DNA from: Dehalococcoidia bacterium
GTDB lineage: Bacteria > Chloroflexota > Dehalococcoidia > Dehalococcoidales > UBA2162
Direction of reading: 5' to 3'
DNA: 64,000 nucleotides
Assembly: GCA_011191975.1 (NCBI GenBank)
Contig: DUFA01000117.1
Location: 1 to 64,000 of the forward strand
The position numbers were made by a program, and so were the translations under genes. Position 1 is the first letter of the stretch. Each line of letters opens with the position of its first letter. This document shows positions 8,303-16,014 of this stretch, one piece after another. Under the pieces are notes generated by a model, which had not been told where the DNA came from, made no database searches, and was given only the letters and a program-made list of their open reading frames with translations.

Positions 8303-8821
8303 TCACTCACTGATGTTTTCATTCTGATAGGTACCGCTGTACCCTTCGGTATTTTCCGCTAATCTGAAAAAGACAAGCTGCACTACCCGTGAGTTCTTCT
8401 GTATCCGGAAACCGCCCGGGTGGTATACATTGAGAAGTGACTCGGAGCGCCCGGAGTATCCGGCATCCCAGACCGCCGTACCTACCGTTACTCCGCATCG
8501 AAGCAGGCTTGACCTGGGTCTGGCCAATGCCATAACATTGTTAGGCAGGTGGACTATTTCGTTGTATGTGATCGAGTAAATACCGAATTCGAGTTTGATA
8601 AATCCGTTGCGGTCAAATTCAAGAGGAGATAATTCGGATACTGCTCGCTCGGTGTTACTGACGGCAATCTGCCCCGGAGTCTGAAGTATGAAAATATCAC
8701 GTAACGTGATATCGAAGCCGTTGGGCTGGACCTGTGATTCAAGGTCAAGATAACCTTCAACCAGGGGTGGATCCCGGTCGATCAGTTTTCGAATATCATT
8801 TGCGGACAGGACGGCTGTCAT
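8303..8821 (-). CDS. dcd: dCTP deaminase / dUTPase family protein
   Basis: A trimeric beta-barrel nucleotide enzyme that deaminates dCTP to dUTP or hydrolyses dUTP, controlling dUTP level and supplying dUMP. The core PRSSLLRCGVTVGTAVWDAGYSG (seen in parts as RSSLLRCG and WDAGYSG) contains the catalytic arginine/serine motif and the V-x-D-x-G-Y-x-G motif. QPNGFDITL near the N-terminus is the other conserved strand. The ATG at 8821 (MTAVLSANDI) fits the family start better than the frame opening at 8842. It is convergent with the flavin reductase gene. Deaminase versus dUTPase cannot be decided by eye; WDAGYSG is more often seen in dCTP deaminase-like and archaeal Dut members. Confidence 0.85.
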   Translation of the reverse strand: MTAVLSANDIRKLIDRDPPLVEGYLDLESQVQPNGFDITLRDIFILQTPGQIAVSNTERAVSELSPLEFDRNGFIKLEFGIYSITYNEIVHLPNNVMALARPRSSLLRCGVTVGTAVWDAGYSGRSESLLNVYHPGGFRIQKNSRVVQLVFFRLAENTEGYSGTYQNENISE

Positions 8822-8880
8822 AGTACTAAGGTAGTATAACATTTTGGGGTGAATGCAGCGATAATACGGGAGAAAATTGA

Positions 8881-9702
8881 TTGAAGAACAGTAAATACAA
8901 GCTGCTGGTTGTGGATATAGACGGGACGATTCTTGATATCAATAACAGAATTTCGGATATCGATAAAAGAGCATTGAAGGATGTGGTTGATTCAGGTATT
9001 CCGGTCGCTCTCTCCACGGGACGGGTAGTGCAGGCAAGCCTGAGATTCCTGCAACAGCTTGAACTTGACGGATACCATATGTTTTTCGATGGAGCCCTGG
9101 TATACAGTCCTGAAAAAGATGAAGAAGTATATGTCGATCCGATCAGCGCTGAAATTATCGGGGAGATGATCGAGTTTTCACGCCTGGTTCAACTTGATTT
9201 CGACCTGTATTCAATCACACATTTCTTTGCCGAGAGGGAATCCTGGGCAACCGATATACGGCGTGATTTCTTCAAACTGGACGCGACAATAGTCGATTTC
9301 AGCAAAATTCAGCATAAAGAGAGATTTATTAAGGGAACTCTTGTGGTTTCATCTGCCGAGGAGAAACAGAAAGCCCGGGATTTCGTCGATCACTTTAATA
9401 GTAAACTGAATTTTTCGTGGACGAAAACACCGGCGTATCCTGATGTCGATTTCATAAACATCATTGCCAATGATGTATCGAAGGGTAAGGCCCTGAAAGC
9501 ACTGACATCATTTATGGGAATATCATTGAACGAGGTGGCGGCTATAGGTGACGGAATGAACGATATTCCTTTGCTTACTTCTTCAGGCCTGGCAATAGCG
9601 ATGGCAAATGCTCCCGACGAGGTAAAGGCAATTGCCAATCATGTCACACTGGATGTCGATCACCAGGGAGTAGCCGAAGCCGTGAGGAAGTATATTCTTT
9701 AA
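8881..9702 (+). CDS. HAD superfamily Cof-type phosphatase
   Basis: A 273-aa Cof/IIB-type HAD hydrolase. Motif I is VDIDGTILD at residues ~10-18, motif II is ALSTGR, motif III is the lysine in DVSKGKALKAL, and motif IV is GDGMNDIPLL near 220. These cytoplasmic enzymes dephosphorylate sugar phosphates, flavin or pyridoxal phosphates. The start is TTG 8881 after GGGAG (spacing about 9). It is divergent from the dCTP deaminase gene, so the 59-bp gap must hold both promoters. Substrate unknown. Confidence 0.9.
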   Translation: MKNSKYKLLVVDIDGTILDINNRISDIDKRALKDVVDSGIPVALSTGRVVQASLRFLQQLELDGYHMFFDGALVYSPEKDEEVYVDPISAEIIGEMIEFSRLVQLDFDLYSITHFFAERESWATDIRRDFFKLDATIVDFSKIQHKERFIKGTLVVSSAEEKQKARDFVDHFNSKLNFSWTKTPAYPDVDFINIIANDVSKGKALKALTSFMGISLNEVAAIGDGMNDIPLLTSSGLAIAMANAPDEVKAIANHVTLDVDHQGVAEAVRKYIL

Positions 9703-9740
9703 AGCTATCAGATCAGCGGCATGGTATTGAGGGAGGTACT

Positions 9741-10472
9741 ATGAAGATACTGGCAGCGGTACAGGGAGAATATGGAAAACGAATAGCAGAGAATGTTTCT
9801 GAAAGAATGCCCGACGACTGGAACCTTGAGACGATCACACTTCCACCGGCTTTACCTGTATTGATCGATGAACCGGAAGAATTCCTGCCTTCCGATATAC
9901 CATCGGCTGATCTTTTACTTGGACTTATCGAGTCTGACGGTGCTGCTCAGCTTGTTCCAGCCATAGCACGTATCAGTAGATCAAACTCAGTGATAGTACC
10001 GGTGGATAATCCCGCCTGGCTGCCGCTGGGTCTTCAGAACCAGCTAGAACAGGAGATGGCAAGAGATGGCATCAAGAGTGTTTACCCCAAGACTTTTTGC
10101 ACATTAATGGAGAAGTGTACAGGATACCGAAGTAATACAGTACTCTATGATGATGAAATGATTTCCTTATTTACTCGATATTTCGGTCGACCAAAACTCG
10201 GTATTACTTTGGACGACAATGGTGAGAAAATTACCAGCGTTGTTGTCGAACGTGGCTCTCCCTGCGGCTCTACCCATCACACAGTCGAAAAGATGGTAGG
10301 AATGTCAGTTAATGATGTAGTACCCCGTGCAGGACTTATGGTCCACCAGTTTCCTTGCCTGGCATCCATGCAGCAAGAAGAAATCGATAAGGGAGTGTTC
10401 GAACCCCTGATGAACATATCTGGTTACGTGATGAATGAAGAGATAGAAGCCGAGTTGAAATCATCCGGTTAA
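9741..10472 (+). CDS. DUF166 family protein
   Basis: A 243-aa protein matching DUF166, a family mostly known from archaea and anaerobes. Characteristic parts are VYPKTFCTLMEK (~residues 113-124), YFGRPKLGITLDDNGEKI (~147-164), ERGSPCGSTHHTVEKMVGM (~170-188) and HQFPCLASMQ (~207-216). The three conserved cysteines (in KTFCTL, SPCGST and FPCLAS) suggest a metal or Fe-S site or redox chemistry, but no function is established; the old link to thymidylate synthase is not supported by anything I can see. Start ATG 9741 has a strong GAGGGAGGT. A weak CCGG...CCGG-TTTTTT terminator follows. Confidence 0.78.
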   Translation: MKILAAVQGEYGKRIAENVSERMPDDWNLETITLPPALPVLIDEPEEFLPSDIPSADLLLGLIESDGAAQLVPAIARISRSNSVIVPVDNPAWLPLGLQNQLEQEMARDGIKSVYPKTFCTLMEKCTGYRSNTVLYDDEMISLFTRYFGRPKLGITLDDNGEKITSVVVERGSPCGSTHHTVEKMVGMSVNDVVPRAGLMVHQFPCLASMQQEEIDKGVFEPLMNISGYVMNEEIEAELKSSG

Positions 10473-10517
10473 TCCGTAGCCGGTTTTTTATTTGGTTGCC
10501 GTAATTCCTATTATCCC

Positions 10518-10590
10518 GCTCATCCTGAGCCTGTCGAAGGATGAGCTTGCCGAATGACGCCGTTGTGGTTCGACAGACTCACCACGAACG
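10518..10590. repeat. Two-hairpin intergenic repeat, copy 1
   Basis: Two hairpins: GCTCATCCT/AGGATGAGC (10518-10546) and a one-bulge CGTTGTGGT/ACCACGAACG (10561-10590). Both have an 11-nt loop of the form GAGYYTGTCGA, with the second hairpin in reverse orientation. A second unit with the same loop but different stem bases lies at 49419-49496 in the opposite orientation. Stem changes are compensated, so structure appears to be kept. It resembles the dispersed intergenic repeats common in Chloroflexota genomes. Confidence 0.8.
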
Positions 10591-10617
10591 GCTTGGTTAT
10601 CCCACTTATTTGAGAAA

Positions 10618-11091
10618 CTAGGTAGTACCTTTAGCCGGACTCCCGCGACGAAGAATCAGGACAACGACCAGAAGTATTATCAATACGAGACTGCCGATAG
10701 ATGTACCGATAAGCCGCCAGTCGACTTTAAAACTAGCGGCTATGGTTTTATTGCAGTCTATAACGACAAAAACCGGATTATCCATGGTCGTGAGTTGTTT
10801 TCCCCAGCCATTAAATGTGTACCCAAAAGAAGGGATCGCCTCAACGGTAACGACAGTTCCCTGGCTGTAACTTTTTGTAAATGGGAAAGACCAAGGTTCG
10901 GTAAGATCGATCTTCACGGTGCCACCGCCGGTGCTGACATCCACGGTCAGACTGAAAGAATCCCCTGCTCAGCCTGCTTTTGCAGGTTCCGGGATGGTTA
11001 TAGTAACAGCCACTAGTACCAAAATGGGTGCTATGGCTAGTACTGAAAGAATCTTGATGATTTTACTAACGATTCTAGTTTGATTATACAT
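10618..11091 (-). pseudogene. Exported InlB-type repeat protein interrupted by an in-frame TGA
   Basis: Read from the ATG at 11091, the frame gives a clear signal peptide of 40 residues (basic start, hydrophobic core, then PEPAKAG), then TGA at 10971-10969. The same frame continues with AGDSFSLTVDVSTGGGTV, a bacterial InlB-B-type beta repeat (GYTFNGWG, NPVFVVIDCNKTIAASF), a transmembrane helix and a short basic tail ending at 10618. Without the TGA it would be a 157-aa membrane-anchored surface protein. The stop falls right after the likely signal-peptidase site. It lies 6 bp after the zinc-ribbon gene, in the same direction. Nonsense mutation, sequencing error or readthrough are all possible; nothing else in the frame is damaged. 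Confidence 0.7.
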
Positions 11092-11097
11092 ACTAAG

Positions 11098-11313
11098 TTA
11101 TCTCTTAAATAGTTTTTTCCACCAGGGTATGTTATCATCGAATCCCTGTATGACGAAAGTGTGTTCACATTTACCACAACGCCACGTTCGGTATTGTTTG
11201 TTATAATATGTGTTTGAACTTCCACAACGAGGGCAGGTGGACCTGATTTTCTTTGCCGTTTCTTTGTCCATCTGGTCCCAGTATTCGTCATGCCAGCCGG
11301 GACGTCCGGGCAT
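11098..11313 (-). CDS. Small zinc-ribbon protein
   Basis: A 71-aa protein with one zinc ribbon: CPRCG at residues ~27-31 and CGKC at ~46-49, separated by an aromatic strand, then a short tail with WWKKLFKR. The ATG at 11313 has AGGAGG five bases upstream. A longer overlapping frame (11037-11318) has no motif and is rejected. No specific function can be given; such ribbons bind nucleic acid or proteins, and the basic/aromatic C-terminus might touch membrane. It is followed 6 bp later by the interrupted exported protein gene. Confidence 0.7.
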   Translation of the reverse strand: MPGRPGWHDEYWDQMDKETAKKIRSTCPRCGSSNTYYNKQYRTWRCGKCEHTFVIQGFDDNIPWWKKLFKR

Positions 11314-11376
11314 TGCATCCTCCTGGTAGATTATGAATTCATTATAACATTAATTATAAATGTCGTAATTACATTC

Positions 11377-12360
11377 TTACATATGAAGTTCTATGATATC
11401 ACCATCCTGAAGGACATGATCTCTCTTTGCCATTACACCGTCATGCTTGCCTGATCCCCAGATACGGGCAAATTTAAGATTGGCGGCAAAATCCTTGTGG
11501 ACTTCTGTCGCGGCATCCGACAGTGCGCTGCCTATCGGAAGTACGATTGGATCGTCCAAATCAGGTTTTTGGCCGGGTGTTTTGGTGTAAACACGGATAA
11601 TCTCCAGGAGTTGGAATATAGCGCGTTTCAATTCTTCCAGACCTGTTCCCCTGGCTACCGAAATAGCCTGTAACGGAAAATCGTTGCGATACAATTCGTC
11701 CAGCACCTCGTAATTTTCACTAGCTCCTTCTATATCTATCTTATTTCCGATTATCAGCGCTTTTTTATTATGTCTGATTATTTCTTCTTCGTTACTTTGA
11801 CCTACTGGTTTCCCAATACCTATACGCATACCGGACAATTCGGTGGTAACGGTTTCCATCTGGGAAAGCGGATCTTCCGAGAGGTCTATCACTATGAGTA
11901 GGGCATCCGCTCTGACAAGGTTGGGCGGGAGAAGAGCAAGAGTAGATCCGGACACCAGTGGAGGAGTATCAAGTAACTGGATCTGGATATTCTCAAATTC
12001 CATCATTCCGGGAATTATTGTATAAGTTGCGAACGGATATTCTGCAACTGTGGGTGAAGCGTTTGTCAGAGCGTTGACAATACTTGACTTACCCGAATTC
12101 GGTGTGCCGATAACAGGAACCTGGGCGGCGCCTTCTTTCTGAACCGTCATCGCCGCTCTCTGGATTGCCGCTTTTTTCCCACCAGACTGCATGAGTTTGG
12201 CAATTTTCCGTCTGAGGTCTGCTTTCAGGTGGTCGGTACCCTTATGCTTTGGCATAATAGCCAGCATTTCTTCAAGCGCGGCAATTTTATCAGGGGCGGT
12301 TTTCGCCTCGCGGTAGCGTTTTTCGGCATCGAAATAATGCGGGGGCAGGTTGGTCGGCAT
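11377..12360 (-). CDS. DRG/Obg-like GTPase with C-terminal TGS domain
   Basis: A 327-aa GTPase of the DRG/Obg class. N-terminal helices (residues ~8-75) precede G1 GTPNSGKSS at 85-93, a switch region YPFATYTIIPGMM, G3 LLDTPPL (the usual DxxG glycine is replaced by proline, as in this family branch), and G4 NKID near 202. The C-terminal ~70 residues form a TGS domain ending in LQDGDIIELHM. DRG/Obg proteins bind ribosomes or rRNA. I choose ATG 12360 because MPTNLPPHYFDAEKRY is the usual family N-terminus; a frame from TTG 12399 is also open. Stands alone, divergent from the next gene. Confidence 0.87.
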   Translation of the reverse strand: MPTNLPPHYFDAEKRYREAKTAPDKIAALEEMLAIMPKHKGTDHLKADLRRKIAKLMQSGGKKAAIQRAAMTVQKEGAAQVPVIGTPNSGKSSIVNALTNASPTVAEYPFATYTIIPGMMEFENIQIQLLDTPPLVSGSTLALLPPNLVRADALLIVIDLSEDPLSQMETVTTELSGMRIGIGKPVGQSNEEEIIRHNKKALIIGNKIDIEGASENYEVLDELYRNDFPLQAISVARGTGLEELKRAIFQLLEIIRVYTKTPGQKPDLDDPIVLPIGSALSDAATEVHKDFAANLKFARIWGSGKHDGVMAKRDHVLQDGDIIELHM

Positions 12361-12502
12361 CTTTCTGATTAAACTCCGCTTAATTTCTTTACTTCTCAAT
12401 TATACATTATCGCCTCTGTTTTAATGAATCCTGTGCTGAACCTTTTACCGCCGGGATACTTTTATTGTGCCAATTAGCCTGGGGTGATACTATGAAAGAG
12501 AG

Positions 12503-13075
12503 ATGAAAAAGAAACTGAAGAAGACACTTTCAGAGAGAGACAGGCTCGAGATCGAAGATAATTCGCTGATATCGGCTGCTGTATTAATACCGCTGCTGGA
12601 ACAAGATGGTGAGTACCATCTGCTGTTCACCAAGCGGACAGATACATTGAGGGATCACAGGGGACAGGTATCTTTTCCCGGGGGAAGATGTGAGAAGGAT
12701 GATACGACACCACTGGACACCGCTTTAAGAGAGTCTTATGAAGAAATAGGGCTTTGTTCCGATACGGTTGAGATTCTAGGAGCACTCGATGACAGACCGA
12801 CCATGCATACCAATTACCTGATCACGCCGTATGTCGGCGTAATACCTTGGCCGTGCGAATTGAACATCGATCCGGTAGAGGTCGACGAGGTATTCACGGT
12901 TCCTGTTTCTATTCTCATAAACAAAGACACCTTGCGACAGGAAGATGATCCTGCGAATGACGGCACAAGCGAGGGCTATTTCTACTATTGTGATAACCGC
13001 ATAATCTGGGGGGCGACCGCCCGGATTATCACTCAGTTCCTGGATTTATGGTCGAGGGCGGCGAACAAAGACTAA
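12503..13075 (+). CDS. Nudix CoA pyrophosphatase-like hydrolase
   Basis: A 190-aa Nudix protein with the CoA-pyrophosphatase signature: RDHRGQVSFPGG (residues ~50-61), a UPF0035-type motif, continuing into the Nudix box ESYEEIG (~77-83). The family cleaves CoA and acyl-CoA into phosphopantetheine and 3',5'-ADP. The N-terminus is unusually basic (KKKLKKTLSERDR). Its 3' end overlaps only the long upstream extension of the next open frame, whose true start is 13183. In an organism rich in CoA thioester chemistry, a CoA turnover role fits (inference). Confidence 0.87.
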   Translation: MKKKLKKTLSERDRLEIEDNSLISAAVLIPLLEQDGEYHLLFTKRTDTLRDHRGQVSFPGGRCEKDDTTPLDTALRESYEEIGLCSDTVEILGALDDRPTMHTNYLITPYVGVIPWPCELNIDPVEVDEVFTVPVSILINKDTLRQEDDPANDGTSEGYFYYCDNRIIWGATARIITQFLDLWSRAANKD

Positions 13076-13182
13076 TACACATTTCCCGAATAAGCCTGCT
13101 TCCTCTTGATTGTTCACGCGTTTCACAGTATCCTTTTAAGTGCATCATTTGTGATAGAATATCCTTCTTAAAGAGTATTCAA

Positions 13183-14250
13183 ATGAAAGCTGCTGTAATC
13201 ATGGATATGTATGGTTGCCCGAACCGGTGCCGGCATTGCTGGCTGAGACATGACAGGAATGCGAATACACCGGTGGAAGAGTTTACCTGGCTGGCCGAAC
13301 AGTTCAAAGAATACGAAAGGGATGGAAAACCTTTCTTCGAAGAACTTATATTCAATACCTGGTACCGGGAACCTGATTACCCGGATAATTACCGGGAATT
13401 ATGGGAGCTTGAGAACCGGTTGAGCACCGGTAAGGTCCCCCGATTTGAACTGGCGAGTGTCTGGCGATTAATCAGGGACAAGGAATATGCCCCCTGGCTG
13501 AAAGAACTGGGAGTTGAGATCGTCCAGTTATCCCTTTTCGGCACCGAGAAGAATACGGATTATTTCAGGGGAAGAAAAGGTGCCTACAGGGAGCATATGC
13601 AGGCGATCGATATCCTGCTTGAAAACGGAATAATTCCCAGGATACAGATATTCCCGTTTTCGACGACTATCGATGATATTAGCAGGCTGTACCAGGTCCT
13701 CAAGGATATCAGGCTCGAAGAAAAGGTAAATGATATGGGAAAGGAATTTCCCTGTTTTCTGAACACGACGGGTCCGATCGGAGCCGGTTTCGACCTGGAG
13801 GATATCAGGTTCAGAAGAAGTGATATACCAAAACTACCGGAGTACCTTATCGAGAAAACAATGAAGCATTTTAGAACCGAGAGTACGGATACGCTTTGGA
13901 AAACGGAATCCGAACTGCTGCCTGAACTTCTCGATGAAAACAGTCCTCTGAACGAAGAATCTGAAATTCTTGCTTTCATGGTAGATGGGGACTTTAATGT
14001 CTATCCTAACTTTGGTGAAATTGCCGAATGGTGGTGCCTGGGAAATGTAAGGGTAGACGGAGTGGGGAGAATTATCGATAATTTTATCAGCCGGAACAGT
14101 CCGGGAATGAAAATGAATTTCGAGATTCCGGTCAGTTACTTCGCTAGGAAATACGGAAAACAGGATAATGAACGACTCTGGGCAAAGGTCGACCTTGTCC
14201 AGAAATGGCATAGACTTGAGGCGATGAATAACAGGGAAGTGTATTCGTAG
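13183..14250 (+). CDS. Radical SAM protein of unknown function
   Basis: A 355-aa radical SAM enzyme. The [4Fe-4S] motif CPNRCRHC (CxxxCxxC) lies at residues ~10-17, directly after MDMYG. The rest resembles a TIM-barrel radical SAM domain without an evident SPASM-type cysteine-rich tail. An acidic, tryptophan-rich middle (FNTWYREPDYPDNYRELWELE) is unusual. I use ATG 13183 because the 45 codons before it overlap the upstream Nudix gene and carry no motif. It is followed by the cobalamin cluster, but a link is not shown. Function not recognised. Confidence 0.8.
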   Translation: MKAAVIMDMYGCPNRCRHCWLRHDRNANTPVEEFTWLAEQFKEYERDGKPFFEELIFNTWYREPDYPDNYRELWELENRLSTGKVPRFELASVWRLIRDKEYAPWLKELGVEIVQLSLFGTEKNTDYFRGRKGAYREHMQAIDILLENGIIPRIQIFPFSTTIDDISRLYQVLKDIRLEEKVNDMGKEFPCFLNTTGPIGAGFDLEDIRFRRSDIPKLPEYLIEKTMKHFRTESTDTLWKTESELLPELLDENSPLNEESEILAFMVDGDFNVYPNFGEIAEWWCLGNVRVDGVGRIIDNFISRNSPGMKMNFEIPVSYFARKYGKQDNERLWAKVDLVQKWHRLEAMNNREVYS

Positions 14251-14293
14251 TTTTTTCGGTATTTTTCGTATACACTATACTGAAACTCACGTA

Positions 14294-14322
14294 TTGACAT
14301 CCGCGTTAACCCGATATATAAT
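14294..14322 (+). promoter_or_regulatory. Consensus sigma-70 promoter upstream of cobO
   Basis: TTGACA (14294-14299), 17-nt spacer, TATAAT (14317-14322): a perfect match in both boxes and spacing. About 66 nt of leader precede the cobO ATG at 14395. No cobalamin riboswitch B12-box is visible in the leader. Confidence 0.8.
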
Positions 14323-14394
14323 ATCAAGTATAATTGATAATACACAAGTAAAATAGATTTAATTGATACAGCTTTATTACCAGTACGAGGACAT

Positions 14395-14964
14395 ATGACA
14401 GAGAAATCGATCCGAAAAACTGATGAAGAAGAATCCGGAAAAGATCGTGGCCTGGTATTGATCAATACCGGAAAAGGCAAGGGGAAAACCACTGCCGCGA
14501 TGGGATTGATGCTGCGTGCATGGGGACATGACAAGAAGGTAATAATGCTTCAGTTTGTGAAGAATACCAAGGCGAATTTTGGCGAACATCGTGCTGCCAG
14601 GCGGATAGGTCTGGAAATAATTGCCGGCGGCGCCGGATTTGTCGTGCCCGGAGTTACCGGCGATGTAGAAAAAAGTATCCGATTGTCGAGAGAATTGTGG
14701 AGTCGGGCGGCACAAATTATCGCTTCCGGCGAGTATGATGTGGTCGTCTTGGATGAGTTGAGCTATCCATTAAAATATGAATGGCTCGATGTGCAGGAAG
14801 TTATCAGCGTATTGAGAAACAGACCGGATAATGAGCATGTGGTGATCACGGGGCGGGACATGCCCGACGAACTAATCGAGTTTGCCGATATGGTAACCGA
14901 GTTTACCGAGATCAAGCATCATTTTAACGACGGCATCGAAGCTCAACCGGGAATAGAATTTTAA
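14395..14964 (+). CDS. cobO: Cob(I)alamin adenosyltransferase (CobA/CobO type)
   Basis: A 189-aa P-loop adenosyltransferase that attaches the 5'-deoxyadenosyl group of ATP to the cobalt of cobinamide/cobalamin. P-loop NTGKGKGKTTAA at residues 24-35; VVVLDELSYPLKY near 115-127 and VITGRDMP near 149-156 are the conserved nucleotide and corrinoid site motifs. Length is normal. It opens a same-strand cobalamin cluster (regulator, cbiB, cobD-like, cobQ) and has its own perfect sigma-70 promoter. A strong hairpin follows at 14996-15026. Confidence 0.94.
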   Translation: MTEKSIRKTDEEESGKDRGLVLINTGKGKGKTTAAMGLMLRAWGHDKKVIMLQFVKNTKANFGEHRAARRIGLEIIAGGAGFVVPGVTGDVEKSIRLSRELWSRAAQIIASGEYDVVVLDELSYPLKYEWLDVQEVISVLRNRPDNEHVVITGRDMPDELIEFADMVTEFTEIKHHFNDGIEAQPGIEF

Positions 14965-14995
14965 TAACTGGCGTTCACTCATTCCATTCACCTCG

Positions 14996-15026
14996 CTTCC
15001 CTTCCCGGGTCGATCGGGAAGGGAAG
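14996..15026 (+). terminator. Strong hairpin after cobO
   Basis: CTTCCCTTCCCG (14996-15007), 7-nt loop, CGGGAAGGGAAG (15015-15026): a perfect 12-bp stem. The sequence after it (ATATGGGG) has no T-run, so it may be a factor-dependent terminator, an RNA-processing signal or a pause rather than a classic intrinsic terminator. Confidence 0.55.
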
Positions 15027-15153
15027 ATATGGGGTGACGGTGACCTATCCTCCATGGCGATCAGATACCAAGACTCATTGTTGCTAGTACTCCACAATTG
15101 CTATAATGAGAGAAAATCTACCAGACTTGTAGTTCAGTCAAGCGTGGTGAATT

Positions 15154-15936
15154 ATGATCGAAGTATTGCGCAATAAAAACCTGACGACCAAGTTCCAGAT
15201 TCTCGCCGAAATAGCGGACAGAGGACCTGAGATACAGCAGAGAGAAATCGCCAGAAAACTCGATATCACTCCCCAGGCGGTATCTGACTATATCGCCCAG
15301 CTTATCAAAGAAGACATGCTTATATCGAGAGGTCGTTCGAGTTACAAGGTTACCAACGAAGGTATAAACTGGGTAATCAAGGAATTGAAAGAACTGAACA
15401 ATTACAGTATCTCGATACAACGAGCTGTGAACAGTATATCCGTCAGTGCCGCGATAGCGGCCGACGACCTGAATAAAGACCAGCAGGTCGGGCTCAGGAT
15501 GAAGGACGGATTATTATTTGCCACTACTGATACCGATGCGAGTGCCACAGGTATTGCGACCACTGCTGCCAAGGCAGGGGATGATATCGGGATATCGGAT
15601 ATCAGGGGAATAGTGTCTCTAGAGATAGGTAAAGTAGTGATCGCGATAGTTCCGGGAATCGAGAAGGGCGGTTCCGGAAAAGTGAATTACGATGCGTTAA
15701 ACAGGCATATCAAGGGAAGCCAGTTCATAGTTTCGATGGGGCTGGAATCTTATGCCGCTCTGAACAAAGCCGGCGTGAATTTTCACCAGTTCGGCGCGAT
15801 CGAAGCGGCGATCGAGGCGGCGAAGTGCGGACTTAAACCGCTTGTCGTCTGTGTTGAGAATGAAGCATCCAGGCTTATATCAAGACTGGAACAGGAACGT
15901 ATTAACTACGAATTGAAAGAAGTTACAAAGAAATAG
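15154..15936 (+). CDS. Winged-helix transcriptional regulator with archaeal-type C-terminal domain
   Basis: A 260-aa protein. Residues ~10-75 form a MarR-like winged helix (QREIARKLDITPQAVSDYIAQL as recognition helices, then a beta wing). The remaining ~180 residues are a conserved alpha/beta domain without catalytic motifs I recognise; a similar arrangement occurs in archaeal regulators. Gly/Ala-rich segments (TDASATGIATTAAKAGDDIG) may bind a small ligand. It sits between cobO and cbiB on the same strand, so control of corrinoid genes is a reasonable guess, not evidence. An operator was not identified. Confidence 0.65.
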   Translation: MIEVLRNKNLTTKFQILAEIADRGPEIQQREIARKLDITPQAVSDYIAQLIKEDMLISRGRSSYKVTNEGINWVIKELKELNNYSISIQRAVNSISVSAAIAADDLNKDQQVGLRMKDGLLFATTDTDASATGIATTAAKAGDDIGISDIRGIVSLEIGKVVIAIVPGIEKGGSGKVNYDALNRHIKGSQFIVSMGLESYAALNKAGVNFHQFGAIEAAIEAAKCGLKPLVVCVENEASRLISRLEQERINYELKEVTKK

Positions 15937-16014
15937 CCGTCTGTTCTAAACCTGACTCATACCGAAAAGCAACGGGACACGATTCATTGCGGCTACTGTC
16001 AAGGAACATCCGTT

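Noticed and set aside
11037-11318. 93-codon frame overlapping the zinc-ribbon gene
   Set aside because: Different frame, no motifs; the 71-aa zinc-ribbon frame has clear CxxC pairs and a correctly spaced AGGAGG.
13048-13182. N-terminal extension of the radical SAM protein
   Set aside because: Overlaps the Nudix gene, contains no motif, and the radical SAM family starts near the ATG at 13183.
14251-14394. Cobalamin riboswitch before cobO
   Set aside because: No B12-box-like GCCACTG element or long structured leader was found; only a plain sigma-70 promoter is evident.
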